A DNA stretch of 64,000 nt from Musa acuminata AAA Group (Eukaryota > Streptophyta > Magnoliopsida > Zingiberales > Musaceae). The notes beneath the pieces were generated by a model. The model had not been told where the DNA came from, made no database searches, and was given only the letters and a program-made list of their open reading frames with translations. The DNA lies in assembly GCF_036884655.1 (NCBI RefSeq), contig NC_088345.1, positions 28,313,501 through 28,377,500 of the forward strand, written 5' to 3'. Both the position numbers and the translations under genes were made by a program. Below, one piece after another: positions 23,268 to 34,837 of the stretch. Each line of letters starts with the position of its first letter. Position 1 is the stretch's first letter.

Positions 23268-23375
23268 AAATGCACTTGATATTGGTTTTCATCGAACGAG
23301 ATTTTTTGAAATCAATGAAAGTTTTCCAAAAGAACTAATTCACCCCCCCTCTTAGTGTCGATTTTGATCCTAATA
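23268..23375 (+). mobile_element. Sirevirus LTR remnant, right piece
   Basis: The U5 end of a plus-strand LTR: AACTAATTCACCCCCCC, CTTAGTGTCGA, GATCCTAATA. It probably continues 9808-9934 across the inserted solo LTR. No primer site follows, so it too ended as a solo LTR or was cut. Confidence 0.6.
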
Positions 23376-24217
23376 GAGAGCTGTGTTCCTCGAGAAGAAA
23401 CATATTCTTAGTAAAGACAATGGGAGTATTATAGAGTTGAGCGAGGTTAGACAACCTAGCTTAAGCACCACTCTATAACCTGAGTTTGTTCAAGCACCTA
23501 GAACATAGGTTCTGACTTTACGTAGGTCTGATAGAGTATCTCATCCCCTTGAGAGATATGTAGGATATATTAGTGGAGAGGATGTTGCAGATATTAATCC
23601 TCAGACATACGAAAAGGCTATTATGAGTATAGACTTTGGGAAGTGATAAGAAGCCATGAATTCTAAGACAGATTCCTTATACTCCAATAAAGTTTGAAAC
23701 CTAGTTGATACACCTAAGGGTATTGTATCTATTGGTTGCAAGTGGATATTCAAGAAGATGGAAAGGTAGAGACCTATAAAGTAAGGCTAGTGGCTAAAGG
23801 TTATCGTCAATGGCACGGTATTGACAATGATGAAACCTTCTTACCCGTAGCCATGCTAAAATCCATCTGAATTCTATTAGCTATTACAGCACACTATGAT
23901 TATGAGATCTTGTAGATAGAATTGAAAACCATATTCCTCAATAGAAACCTTGAGGAGGAGGCGTATTTGATATAGTATGAGGGATTTATGTCTAATGACA
24001 GTCCAAATAAGGTGTGTAGGTTGCTTAGGTCTATCTATGGACTGAAGTAAGCTTCTCGAAGTTGGAACATAAGATTTGATGGGGCGATAAGATTTTATGA
24101 CTTCTATAAGAACGAAGATGAACCTTGTGTGTATAGGAAGGGAAGTGGGAGCTCTATCACCTTCTTGGTACTATATGTGGATGACATCTTGATCATTGGA
24201 AATGATGTAGGAATTAC
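23376..24217 (+). pseudogene. pol: Non-Sirevirus copia pol, first part (RT)
   Basis: Decayed plus-strand polyprotein. Recognisable in order: TLRRSDRVSHPLERYVG (linker after integrase), CKWIFKK, RT core with NKVCRLLRSIYGLK, EDEPCVYRK and LVLYVDDILIIGND just before 24217. Stops and a frameshift near 23760 are frequent. The wording differs from the Sirevirus RT (YVDDIIFGS), so it is another Ty1/copia lineage, probably Tork-like. Protease and integrase parts are not in the window. Confidence 0.8.
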
Positions 24218-25639
24218 TAGTCATAAGTGCCCTACAAGCCAATTATGTGAGTGATGGCGCATGTGACATAACATGCACTCTTTTTTCTTATTATATGATT
24301 TGGCATTTTATCACTTTATATTGCTTGTTGCATGAATATATATTATGATGTCCAGATCCATATTGTGATGTCCATGGATCTGTGCAATGGGAATCGGATC
24401 GTGATGAGGTCACGATAATGAGATTGATATACCTTTAAACATATATCTTAAATAATCCTGGTCATAGGTTACTCAAGAGGGACACCGAGATAACCAGATA
24501 GATTGGTGTACTATATACCTATCAAGATGATAGAAGCAGTTGGTCTCATAGCTGCTCGTGTGAGAATACTAGGGATACATTACAAGTGTTCATTGGATAA
24601 TGAGTTCACTAATTGATTCGCTTATGGAATACTCGATAGTTGATGATGCCTTATTGTTAGACAGCGATTTCATAGTCCTAGTAGTGTATCAGGTCCTTAG
24701 ACTTGAGACACCAAGGATGTCATATATGAGTACTCTACTCTTTGATATCAGACTAAGAGGCCTAGAAGTTCTAGATCTAATATAACTAGTTATCGAGAGT
24801 GGTAGCCAACCTTACGAGGTCTATTGAGTGTCGATAGAGGATCATCCACTATCAATGTCACGAGAGGAATATCCCATGTATTCTTGGTCAAACAAATCTC
24901 TGGCCACGGTCATTTAGATTGAGAGAGCTAGAGTTGGGCGGGAGAATATAATTAAAGCAAGATTTGAGTAAAAACTATATGGGCTTGACAACACCATGCT
25001 CAATATATAGTCTTTGGGGTATTAGATAGATGAGGGACTATAGATATACGATAATTGAGGATAGATTGGTCCAATGGATTGGATTCTGCTATATCGTATG
25101 GGGACTATAGCGTAGTGGCCTAGTACGTCTGTAGTCGATGAATCGAGTAAAATATTATAGAGATAATAATTCACTAAGACAGAAGGAGTTCTGATAGGTA
25201 TGACTCACGACCAGCTCGATATTAGGCTTAGAGGGCCACAAACATATGGTAAGTATTGTGACAAGTAGAGGTTCGAATATTAGATATCCGTTGAAACCCC
25301 TATCTTATTAGATATCCAATAAGCCCCTTCTTGATTGCGTGATGTACGTGAAGAAGAGTTTTGGGCAGCAATTTAAGGAGCATCTTTGCAGCACCTACAA
25401 TGTGGATCACCACTAGAAAGAAGGGCATTTGAACTCTTTCATCTAATCCTGTAGATCTATAGGAATTTAGGGATATATGATCTCCTTAGATAATTCTCTT
25501 ATGTGTAGTTTTTTTTATTTCATGGGTTTTTGCGCTCCAACTTTCACATGACGATAAGAAATCTTTTTCTACAGGAATTCTGGGATTTTGTTTTCTGTTC
25601 CTTCGCTGCGCATGTGATGTCACCCCATATTTCCTAACA
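24218..25639 (+). mobile_element. Solo LTR of another copia family, inside the RT gene
   Basis: A ~1.42-kb non-coding block that splits the copia RT between YVDDILIIGNDVGI and the continuation STVKSWLSRHF. It ends CCATATTTCCTAACA, a form typical of copia LTR ends next to a primer site. GAATT occurs on both sides, consistent with a target duplication with small extras. Its first ~730 bp match 9070-9807 inverted. I see no open frame with a domain. Confidence 0.72.
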
Positions 25640-26187
25640 TGAATTCTCTCTACAGTAAAGAGTTGGTTATCTAGACATTTCTTCATAAAAGACTTAGGGT
25701 AAGCATCCTATATCTTGGGGATTCAAATCTATAGAGATAGATCCAAGAGGATGCTTAGCTTATCCTAGTCTAAATACATAGACATCAATGTCAAAAGGTT
25801 TGACATAGAAAATTCGAAGAGAGACCGATGAGACATGGGATATCACTTTCTAGGAGTATGTCCCCAAGGACTGTTAAAGAAAGGGTGGACATGGATAGGA
25901 TACCCTATGCCTCAATGATAGGGTCTATCATATATATCATGCTATGTACTAGGCTTAATATAGTACATGCTCTGAGTGTCACAAGTAGGTACCAAGTGGA
26001 TTTAGTCTTGGAGCATTAGAAAGCAGTAAAGTATATCCTTAAGTACTTCAGAAGGACTAAGGATCTTTTACTAGTATACGGAGGTAGTAGCCTTAGGGTT
26101 GAGGGATACACAAACTCGAGTTTCCAGTTTGACATGGATGACCTTGAATGGATGAGTAGTATGTTGAACGAGTTCCAAGCAAGATAC
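25640..26187 (+). pseudogene. pol: Non-Sirevirus copia pol, second part (RT end and RNase H)
   Basis: Continues after the solo LTR: TVKSWLSRHFFIKDLG, YILGIQIYRDRSKRML, SKYIDI, then RNase H linker MDRIPYASMIGSIIY and TSRYQVD, with EGYTNSSFQFD near 26100 where the RNase H acidic motif lies. Several stops. It is cut at 26188 by a Sirevirus LTR before the RNase H active-site half. Confidence 0.8.
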
Positions 26188-26580
26188 TATTATGATCGTG
26201 AATAGCACTAAGAGAGAGGGTGGGTGGGGGGGTTGAATTAGTGCTTTCATAAAATTTTATTAATAATTCAAAAATTTTATTCAATAAACTTTGTATCAAA
26301 AATGTGTTTAATATAAAAAGGGTGTAAAGTGGATTTTGTAGCCAAATCAGTAAGCAATATAAAGAGAAAGAATAATAGAAATGGAAAGAAGAGATCACAT
26401 CGGATTTATAATGACTCGATCGTCATGACCTACGTCCACTCCCGATTCCTCCTCCGTTGAGGCTATCGGTATCCACTAATTATCTTCCTTCAATGGGCAA
26501 AGACCAAGTACCCTCTTACAACCCTTTTCTCCTTTTCACAAGTTTAGGAGATAACCTTTACAACCACTCAACCCTCCCTT
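26188..26580 (-). mobile_element. Sirevirus LTR fragment
   Basis: Degenerate LTR end (TATTATGATCG, then GCACTAAGAG and a G-run), U5 landmarks GACCTACGTCCACTC and CTTCCTTCAATGGGC. It is interrupted by another LTR at 26581; its U3 half is not found. Confidence 0.7.
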
Positions 26581-27149
26581 TGTTAGGAACGAGTTGGCAC
26601 TAGGGGGGGGGGGTGTGAATTAGTGTAGCGGTAAAAATCACGTCGGTTCTGAAAATCTCTTCATTTCGTTGAAAACCAATTTCAGAAACTTGAAAGGGTA
26701 TGCAAGTGCAGGTGTAGTAAAAGCATAGTAAAGAGGAGAGGTAGGTTGCAAACCAGATTTTTATAGTGGTTCGGTTATCGTGACCTACATCCACTCTGTC
26801 AATTCCTCTTCCGTCGAGGCCACCGGCATCCACTATCGATCTTCCTTCAATAGGCGAAGACCAACCACCATTTACAACTCAATTCTCCTTTTATCGGGTT
26901 TAGGTGATAACAATTACACCCCCACTCACTCCTCTCTCAAACTATTCTAACACTTACAACATTGAGAGGAGTTTCACACATAATTGCAATAGAGTTTTCT
27001 TTCTTTTTTTTTTTTCTCTCAGTTGTGTGTATCTTAACTAGGGATGTGAGGGGTATTTATAGGCTTCAAGTTGATTCAAACTTGGAGCCTAAAAATGTCT
27101 CATCCCGAGTTTCCCGGGAGCGAGCGGTACCACCGCCTATGTTGGGTGG
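26581..27149 (-). mobile_element. Second Sirevirus LTR fragment
   Basis: Starts TGTTAGGAACG with a G-run, TATA complement TATTTATA at about 27055-27062, runs into the U3 palindromes (GAGCGGTACCACCGCC) and is cut at 27149 by TR-GAG2. Confidence 0.75.
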
Positions 27150-28152
27150 TGTTGAGTCTCATATTTTGATGATGAAGTCAACTGTCATTTGGTTATCTAA
27201 TCCATATGTTGAGATAAGTGTGTAGAATTAACTATGATGGAAGTGAGACATGCAGCAGGTGTTACGCCGGAGTCAAGACCAAGATCAGGTTGGGGGTTCG
27301 AGAGTTCGACGGAAGTCCGGACGAGCGTCGGAGGTTCTACGGGAACAAATCCAAGAAGTCTAGGATCTTGCCAAAGAAGCTCATCGGAACTCGCCAAGAG
27401 GATCATTGCAAGTCTAGGAGTTTGTAGGAAGTCCACCGGAGCATCACCAAAGGTTCGTCGGATGTTCGCTGGAAGTTCGTCGGAAGCTTGCTGGAAGAAG
27501 CGATTGATGCATCGAAACACAAGTTGCAGTATTAATGTCTTAAATGTCATAGTTAGCATGAAGATTAAGTTAGGAATGGGAGATGATCCCATTAACTTAA
27601 TCTAGGGCCAATTAGGCCCTTGACAGACCCAAATTAGGCCGAATGGATCAGCACATTCGGACCCAGATTTCCTGGCCGGCGGTGGCACTACCAGGGCCGG
27701 CGGTGGCACCACCCAGAAGCTCGGTCTCTGAGTGAAGTCAGGCGGTGGTCTCCGAGCAGTGTTAGGCGGTAGTACCGCCCAATTCTAGCGGTGGTACCGT
27801 TAGGACCCCGGAGATATGGGAGATGACACTTTTGAGCTCCAAATTCAAACTAGTTGGGAGCCTCATCGAAGAAGGCTTCGTAAGTGGATGTAGGTCATTT
27901 GACCGAACCACTTTAAATTGGTGTGTTTCTTGAATGTGTGAGTGTTTACCTTTCATAAACCTTTATTTAAATAGCAGCAAGCTTTTGGTTTTCATCTCCT
28001 TACTTTACTCGAGCTATTTTTACCAAGTCATTCTTTGTTGAATCGAAATCTCAATGCATTTACGAAATCATTTTTAAACTTATGAGTTTTAATCCACTGC
28101 ACTAATTCAACCCCCCCCCCCCCCCCCTCTTAGTGCCGCTACAATCCTAACA
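27150..28152 (+). mobile_element. TR-GAG2 5' LTR
   Basis: Starts TGTTGAGTCTC, ends ACAATCCTAACA. C-run of 17 (28111-28127) in the terminal hairpin. The middle of the LTR, including the expected TATA box, is missing between about 27853 and 27854, where U3 text passes straight to U5 text. Confidence 0.82.
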
Positions 28153-28154
28153 AT

Positions 28155-28173
28155 TGGTATCAGAGCCATGGTT
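28155..28173 (+). other. Primer binding site of TR-GAG2, full length
   Basis: TGGTATCAGAGCCATGGTT, the longest match in the window to the 3' end of plant initiator tRNA-Met. Most other copies diverge after TGGTATCAGAGC. Confidence 0.88.
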
Positions 28174-28202
28174 TTCTACTTTGGTTTAACACCCAAATAG
28201 AA

Positions 28203-29126
28203 ATGACTCTTTACGGCTTTCAAGATGGTCACTCTCTCATTCGTCCTCCCTTTTTCAATGGGACGGACTACACATATTGGAAAACTCGAATGAGAGTTTT
28301 CTTACTTTCGTTGAATCTCGAGCTTTGGAATATTGTTGAAAATGGATTTAAAATTCTTCTCTTCCGATGAGCAAATGGGATGAATCGAAGAAGAAAATTT
28401 TTGCTTTAAATGCAAAAGCTATGAATGCCTTATATTGTGCACTTGACAAAAATGAATTTAATTGTGTTTCAATTTATGATTCGACTTTTCATATTTGGAG
28501 AACTCTTGAGGTCACTCATGAAGGTACTAGCCGAGTAAAAGAGTCCAAAATCAACATTCTTGTGCACTCTTATAAACTTTTTCGAATGAAACTAAGTGAG
28601 TCCATCGGAGACATGTACACCCGTTTCATGAATGTCATCAATGGACTCAAAACTCTTAGTAAAAGTTTTTCTAACTTTGATCTAGTAACTAAAATCTTAA
28701 AATCCCTTCCAAAAAGTTGGGATCCAAAAGTTACGACCATTTAAGAGGCCAAGGACCTTAAGACATTTCCTCTCAAAGAACTAATTGGGTGTTTAATGAC
28801 CTACGAAATGAACAAAGTGACAAAAAGGAAACTCGAGAACAACTTTCCAAACGACAGGAAGGATTTGGGACATAGAACACATGAAGATCACTCGAGCATA
28901 AGCTCAAGTGATGGTGAACTTAAACTACAAATGAAAAAAAAATTAAAAAGTAAAAAAAAACAGAACTACTTGCTTTGAATACAAGAAGAAGAACACAAAT
29001 TAGGATAAATCGAGCTCCTCCGAAGATAAGGAGAAAATCAAGAAAGGCGAGATGGCAAACGATGCCTTAACCGCTGTCAACGATGAGGTAATCAAAATCC
29101 CCCTAATTTATTTCGAAATTACATAA
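28203..29126 (+). pseudogene. gag: TR-GAG2 truncated gag
   Basis: Starts MTLYGFQDGHS, with LNLELWNIVENGF, then a one-base frameshift near 28352. It continues open at 28367-28744 (ALNAKAMNALYCALDKNEFN), has a stop at 28742-28744 and a further shift near 28960. The tail reads TTCFEYKKKNTN and then VIKIPLIYFEIT before TAA at 29124-29126. As in TR-GAG1 and TR-GAG3 the second half of the first zinc knuckle and the whole second knuckle are missing; here the second cysteine is also replaced by tyrosine. It is not translatable as it stands. Confidence 0.85.
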
Positions 29127-31069
29127 TACTTTTCATGAGTTATTTTTAATTTAGTTTAGGATTAATTTTCTTGAAAATTATATGTTTAATAATTTAATGT
29201 TTAAAAATGAAAATGCAATAAAATGTTAAATATTGTATGTGCTTGAGAAGTAAGAATGTGTATTTTGATGATTTGCAATTTTGATTGAAACCATGCTTGA
29301 TGTCTTAATGAAAATATTGAGAAGTTTAATATCATGCTTAATAATGATGCATGGCTTTTGAATGGAAGGCTTGATGATCTTTTTTTTCGAACCTTGTCTT
29401 TAGTTGTCATACATGATGTATGGTTTTGACTTAAGAACAAAATTTGAGCATGCTAATATAAAGTCAATCACATAAATTAAAACTAAAGAAGTTTTAGTTA
29501 TCTATAAGAATCTTTCAAAATTATGTTCAATGAAACTAATGCAAAATGATAAAAATATTAAAATTTTGATACTATGATTTGATGATTTTATGCAAGAGAT
29601 TGTAAAGTTATACATAATAATTTTAGTGGTTTATTGATCTTGATGGTTTTTATGACAAAATTCATTTTTCAATCCTAAATGTTGATGCACATATTTATCT
29701 AGCATAAATGAAATAAATGACATGAATTTAAATAACTAGAAAAAGAAAAGCATTATTCTTGAAAATTATTTTTCTCTATCTTATTGATTTATATGAATCT
29801 CTTGAAAATGATTTTGATTTGATGATTTGAATTTGAAATGAGTTATATCAAAATCACGATATTGATTTGATAAATTGAATGAGTGAAAAACGAATTATGA
29901 TTCTTCTCTTGAATATAACTTGTAATATTTTTTTATAAATTATCATCTTGATTTCTCGATACATTAAATTTTTCCATGAATCAAAATTCTTTCATGATGT
30001 GATTCTTCTTGGTATTCACTAAAAATGATTTATTCAAATTAACCTATGCTACTTGATATCTTGATAATTTATTACTTGAATTTTATTATGTAAAATTTCT
30101 TGCATTCATGAAATGTATATTTCATCACCAAAATTCTCTTGATATTTTGAATAATGTATGAAATACAAATGAGAAGTTAATGATCATGCATGATAGGATG
30201 TAATGAACTTTGACATTTAGATACCATCATTTGAAAAGCTATGATCATGTTGCCAAAATGATGTATCATGAATGCTTGAATATCATATATAATATGCTCA
30301 TAATGATGATTGAGTTATTTGTATCATGCATGAAAAATGAAAGATATAGTTTTGAAATTGTGCATGTTCGAATTTGAAAATATGATGATGCATAATGATG
30401 AAATTATGTAATGAAAATATTAAACATTTTGAAACCATGTTTTAGTGCCATGCTTAATAAATTTCGAATTATTGATTTTGAAACATAATGATCATGCTTG
30501 ATAAATTTCGAAATTATGCATGATGAATCTTGAAATTTATGGATTATTGATTTTTACCATAATGAAAGTGCCTTATAGATTTTTGTTGTAATAAATCATA
30601 CACTTTCGGTTTTAAACATGATATATGTTTTTATTTGGCATAAATGAAACAAAATCATATGTTTTGAAACAACGAAAAAGAGGAAAACATTCTTCTTGAA
30701 AATTATTTTGCTCTATCTTATTGATTTTGATGAATCCATTTGTATCATCTTTGTGAATATCTTGGATTTTGATAATGATTTTGATGATTTAAATTTGAAT
30801 AAATTTTTATCGAAATTATGATCCTGATCTCTTGAAATTTATAATATGAAATCCTTTATGAATCAAGATTTTTTACTCTTTATTCTCTTACATTTTTATG
30901 CATGATGACGTATTGCAAATATTCATAATAAATATTTGCAATAACTTGAATTTGGCTTGAATTCAAGGTTCTATCAATATGACATATTGATAGGGGGAGT
31001 TTGTTTAAACTCCGGGAGTTAAGGTTAACTCCGTCATCAAGTGGTTGTCATCATTAAAAAGGGAGAGAT
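29127..31069 (+). other. AT-rich spacer and polypurine tract of TR-GAG2
   Basis: Non-coding, AT-rich, full of ATGAT/TTGAAA words. Near the end comes GACATATTGATAGGGGGAGT, then GTTTAAACTCCGGGAGTTAA, then the tract AAAAAGGGAGAGAT (31056-31069) against the LTR. No pol-like reading in any frame. Confidence 0.72.
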
Positions 31070-32670
31070 TGTTGAATCTCGTATTTTGATGATGAAACCA
31101 CTTAATATGTGTTTATGATTTAATCTACATTTTGAGTGATGCAGGATATTTTGATCAGGATAAGATAGTTAAAGTAGGAAAATCATGTTGCGTCGGAGGA
31201 ATATGTTAGAAGATTGGACGTCGGGCCGGTGAATCGGTCGACGTATCGACAAAAGGCTTTGGGCCGTGGATTCGGGCATCGGGCCAAGAAGAGCAAGTAT
31301 TGCACCAAGGATATCGGAGTTGCGGAGTCAACTGGCTGATTGGGCAATAGGCCGCAAGAGAGGACGAAGCGTCGAGGGACCAATGACATGTCGGACAACT
31401 TGATTGCTTAGGAGTAATTGTCTAGATTGAAGTTTTGCTTTGCTTATGTTGGATTAACTATGATAGCTTGAAGACATAAAGCAAGTCTACCGAAGTCAAT
31501 TTCGATGGGTGTTCGAGAGTCTGCCGAAAGTCCGAAGATTCGTCAGAAATGTTGCCGAAACCAATTGAGAAGAAATCGGGGACTTGTCAAAGTTTTCGGA
31601 AGTCCACCGAAGAGATCGTCAGAGGTTCACAGAGATCACCGAGAAGGCTCAACTACTCACTAAACTTGCCATAAGATTGGGAGCCTGCTAGTTGTCCACC
31701 GGAAGAAATCCGAGGGTGTATCGGAAGTCCACCAAAAGTTCACCGGAAAGCTCACCAAAAGGAAACTCGACATTGCCGGTTAAAAACTTGCTTAGGACTA
31801 TGCATTAATTTCATAGTTTGCATATAATTAGGGTTAGGATTAAGAGTTAATCCTATAACCTAGTTAGGGGCCAATTGGGCTTAAGTTCGGACTGGTTTGG
31901 GCTAAGTTTGGAGCCCAACCAGTGAGCTGAAATAGTATAGTCGGTGGCACCGCCTAGAACCCGAGAGTTATGGTGGTGGCACTGCCCAACACCCGAGAGG
32001 TCCGACGGTGGCACCGTCGGACTGGGCGATGGCACCGCCAATACACTATCAGTGTCAGACACAAACAGGCAGTGGCACCGCCACTGATAGGCAGTGGCAC
32101 TGCCAGCATCGGAAACCCAAAAGTAATTCAAATTTGGTGCCCAAATATGAATCCTCTTATGGCCTATAAAGACCCCTTAATTCTCAACAAAGAATACAAC
32201 ATTTGAGAAGTTAGAGATTGAGAAAAAGCCTGAGCAAAGTATTTAGCAAGTCTTGTTTTTAATAGCTTAAGTGTTCACCTCCCTCTTTCTCTTTGAAAAA
32301 TCTATAAGAGTGTGGACCACTTATAAAAGGTTGTAAAAGGGGTATTTGTCCTTCCCCTTCAAAGTGATTTGCTAGTAGAAGTTGGGAGCCTTATCAAAGA
32401 AGGATTCGCAAGTGGATGTAGGTCATTTGACCGAACCAATTTAAATTGGTGTGTTCCTTGAATGTGTGAGTGTTTACCTTTCAGAAACCTTTATTTACAT
32501 AGCAGTAAGCTTTTGGTTTTCATCACCTTACTTTACTCGAGCTACTTTTACCAAGTCATTCTTTGTCGAATCGAAATCTCTACGTATTTACGAAATCATT
32601 TTTAAACTTATGAGTTTTAATCCGCTGCACTAATTCACTCCCACCTCTTAGTGCCGCTCTGATCATAACA
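31070..32670 (+). mobile_element. TR-GAG2 3' LTR
   Basis: Starts TGTTGAATCTCG, ends GATCATAACA. TATA-like TATAAAGA at 32165-32172. The ~350-bp U3 module lies at 31070-31430. It is followed directly by a truncated LTR of H1. Confidence 0.82.
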
Positions 32671-33202
32671 ATATAAAACTTACCCTTTCCTGCATGAAAG
32701 GGTACCGAAAGCTTACATTTATTCTTAGAATTTGAGGGCTTAAAAGTGTTGTAAAAGGCTAGAAGTTCTTCTCCATCTTTTCTTCTAAGTTTTGATCATT
32801 TAAGAGAGGAGTAGAAATCTGTAAGAGTTGTCTCCTAAGCCCATCAAAAGGAGTAAAGCTATAAAAGGGTAGTTGGCCTTCACCTATTGAAGGAAGGCCT
32901 CTAGTGGATGTCAGTGATCTCATCGGAGGAGGTAGCCAAAAGTGGATGTAGATTAAGATTGACCGAACCACTCTAAATCTAAGTTTGTATTTACATTCTG
33001 CTCTCTATCTTAACTGCAAACTACCTCCATTGCTTTACTTCAACTATACTTTTGTTTGATCTTAAGTTGAAGAACTTTTCGAAATGATTTTCATCGAAAA
33101 CGCTTTCATCATACAAACGTCGTTTTAAACAAACGAAATTTTTCCGCTGCACTAATTTAACCCCCCCCCCCCCCCCCCCTCTTAGTGCTCTTGATCCTAA
33201 CA
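32671..33202 (+). mobile_element. 5' LTR of element H1, U3 half missing
   Basis: Begins near the TATA region (ATATAAAACTTACCC), continues through U5 landmarks (CATCAAAAGGAGTAAAGC, GACCGAACCACTCTAAATC) and ends GATCCTAACA at 33202 after a C-run of 19 (33161-33179). The U3 with its palindromes has been lost at the boundary with TR-GAG2. Confidence 0.8.
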
Positions 33203-33204
33203 AT

Positions 33205-33216
33205 TGGTATCAAAGC
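33205..33216 (+). other. Primer binding site of H1
   Basis: TGGTATCAAAGC, one mismatch to the usual TGGTATCAGAGC, 2 bases after the LTR end. Confidence 0.8.
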
Positions 33217-33252
33217 GGGGTTCACTCTCAATCAGATTAAAACCCAAGAGAG

Positions 33253-34837
33253 ATGGCATACGCTGGAAACCAAGAGGGTCACTCTATTACACATTCGCCC
33301 ATGTTCAATGGGACGGACTCCACCTATTGGAAGACCCGAATGAGGATCTTCCTTATTTCCATGGATTTTAAACTTTGGAATATTGCTGAAAATGGATTTT
33401 CAAAGTCTTCTCTTCCAATGATCGATTGGAATAAATTGGAGAAGAAGACTTTCGCTCTTAATGCAAAGGCTATGAATGCCTTATTTTGTGTGCTTGATAA
33501 AAACGAGTTCAATCGTGTTTCGATTTATATAACTGCATTTGATATTTGGCATATACTCGAAGTGACTCACGAAGGCACAAGTAGAGTGAAAGAGTAAAAA
33601 ATTAATCTTTTAGTACATTCTTATGAATTTTTTCAAATGAAACCAAGCGAGACCATAGGCAACATGTACACCCGTTTCACGGATGTCATCAATGGTCTAA
33701 AAGGACTTGGTAAAAGTTTTTTAGATTTTGAGCTCAACAATAAAATTCTAAGATCCCTTCCAAAGAGTTGGGACCCTAAAGTCACTACTATTCAAGATAC
33801 TAAAGATTTAAACAACATCCCTCTTGAAGAATTAATCGGGTCATTAATGACCTACGTAATGACTTGCAAAGCTCATAAAGAGCAATAAGACATCCTTCCA
33901 AAGAATAGAAAGGATATGACACTTGGAACTCTAGAAGACCACATGAGAGAAAACTCAAGTGATGAGGACTTTGACGATGACTTGACACTTCTAACAAAGA
34001 AATTTAAAAAATTCATTAAAAGAAATAAATTTAAAAATAACACTAAAAATAAACTTGAACCCAAAAAAGACTAAGTTATTTGCTTTGAATGCAAGAAGCC
34101 GAGACACTACTACAAAAGTGATTGTCCCCAAGCCAAGAAGAGAACACCAAAGAAGAAGGCGCTTAAAATAACGTGGGATGACTCAAGTGCGTATGAAGAA
34201 AAGAAGTTCAATACCGAGCAAGTTGCTTATTACGCCCTAATAGCCATCGGAGATGAGGTAATGAATTTATTTGATGCAGATTTATCATTTGATGAATTGT
34301 TAAATGCTTTCCATGACTTGTTTGATAAATGCAAAACAATTAGTAGAAAATATAAATTATTAAAAAAGGAGCATAATATTCTTATTAATAATTTTGATAA
34401 ATTAAAAGCTGAACATAATGATAGTTTAGCTCTATGTATGAAATGCCATGATCTAGAAACTCTCTAGAAGGAGAACTTGCTACTTAAGGATACCTTGAAG
34501 AAATTCGAGGTTGGTAGTAAGTCTTTGAATATGATCCTTATAAATAAGGGTCATGTTCCTAAAAGAAGTGGAATCGGATTTGTGAGAAGTCCTCACCAAA
34601 ATCCAACCACCTTCATTAAAGGTCCTATCTTGCATGTATCGCACCAAAACAAATGCAACTTTTGTTGCAAACATGGACATAGGACTTATCATTGTCCATT
34701 CAAAAAAGTTAGTCCAAACAAATTGATATAGGTTCCGAAAGGAACCATGATATTCCATACAACATGATAAACAATTTAGATAAGTTTTTAAGGCACTCAA
34801 AATTAAATGGGTACCTAAAAATCATCCTTTCTTATAG
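33253..34837 (+). pseudogene. gag: H1 gag, full length but broken
   Basis: Starts MAYAGNQEGHSITHSP and follows the intact gag all the way, with stops at about 33598 and 33886 and a shift near 34070. The first knuckle region reads ICFECKKPRHYYKSDC (extra residue, glycine lost). The second reads CNFCCKHGHRTYHC and is intact. The frame ends in a TAG at 34835-34837 that is in frame with the protease segment of pol. Unlike the three TR-GAG copies this is the full-length type. Confidence 0.87.

Larger units (their letters stand above)
27150..32670 (+). mobile_element. TR-GAG2: gag-only Sirevirus derivative with unlike LTRs
   Basis: Plus-strand element: LTR 27150-28152, primer site 28155-28173, gag 28203-29126, AT-rich spacer 29127-31055, polypurine tract 31056-31069, LTR 31070-32670. 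No pol sequence. The LTRs differ in length (1003 and 1601 bp) and type: the 3' one has the ~350-bp U3 module of the gag-only lineage and the 5' one does not. Flanks (GGTGG and ATATA) do not match. This suggests recombination between elements after or during insertion. Confidence 0.8.

Noticed and set aside
24600..24785. Small ORF inside the copia solo LTR
   Set aside because: It is not conserved in the inverted copy at 9070-9807 and matches no domain.
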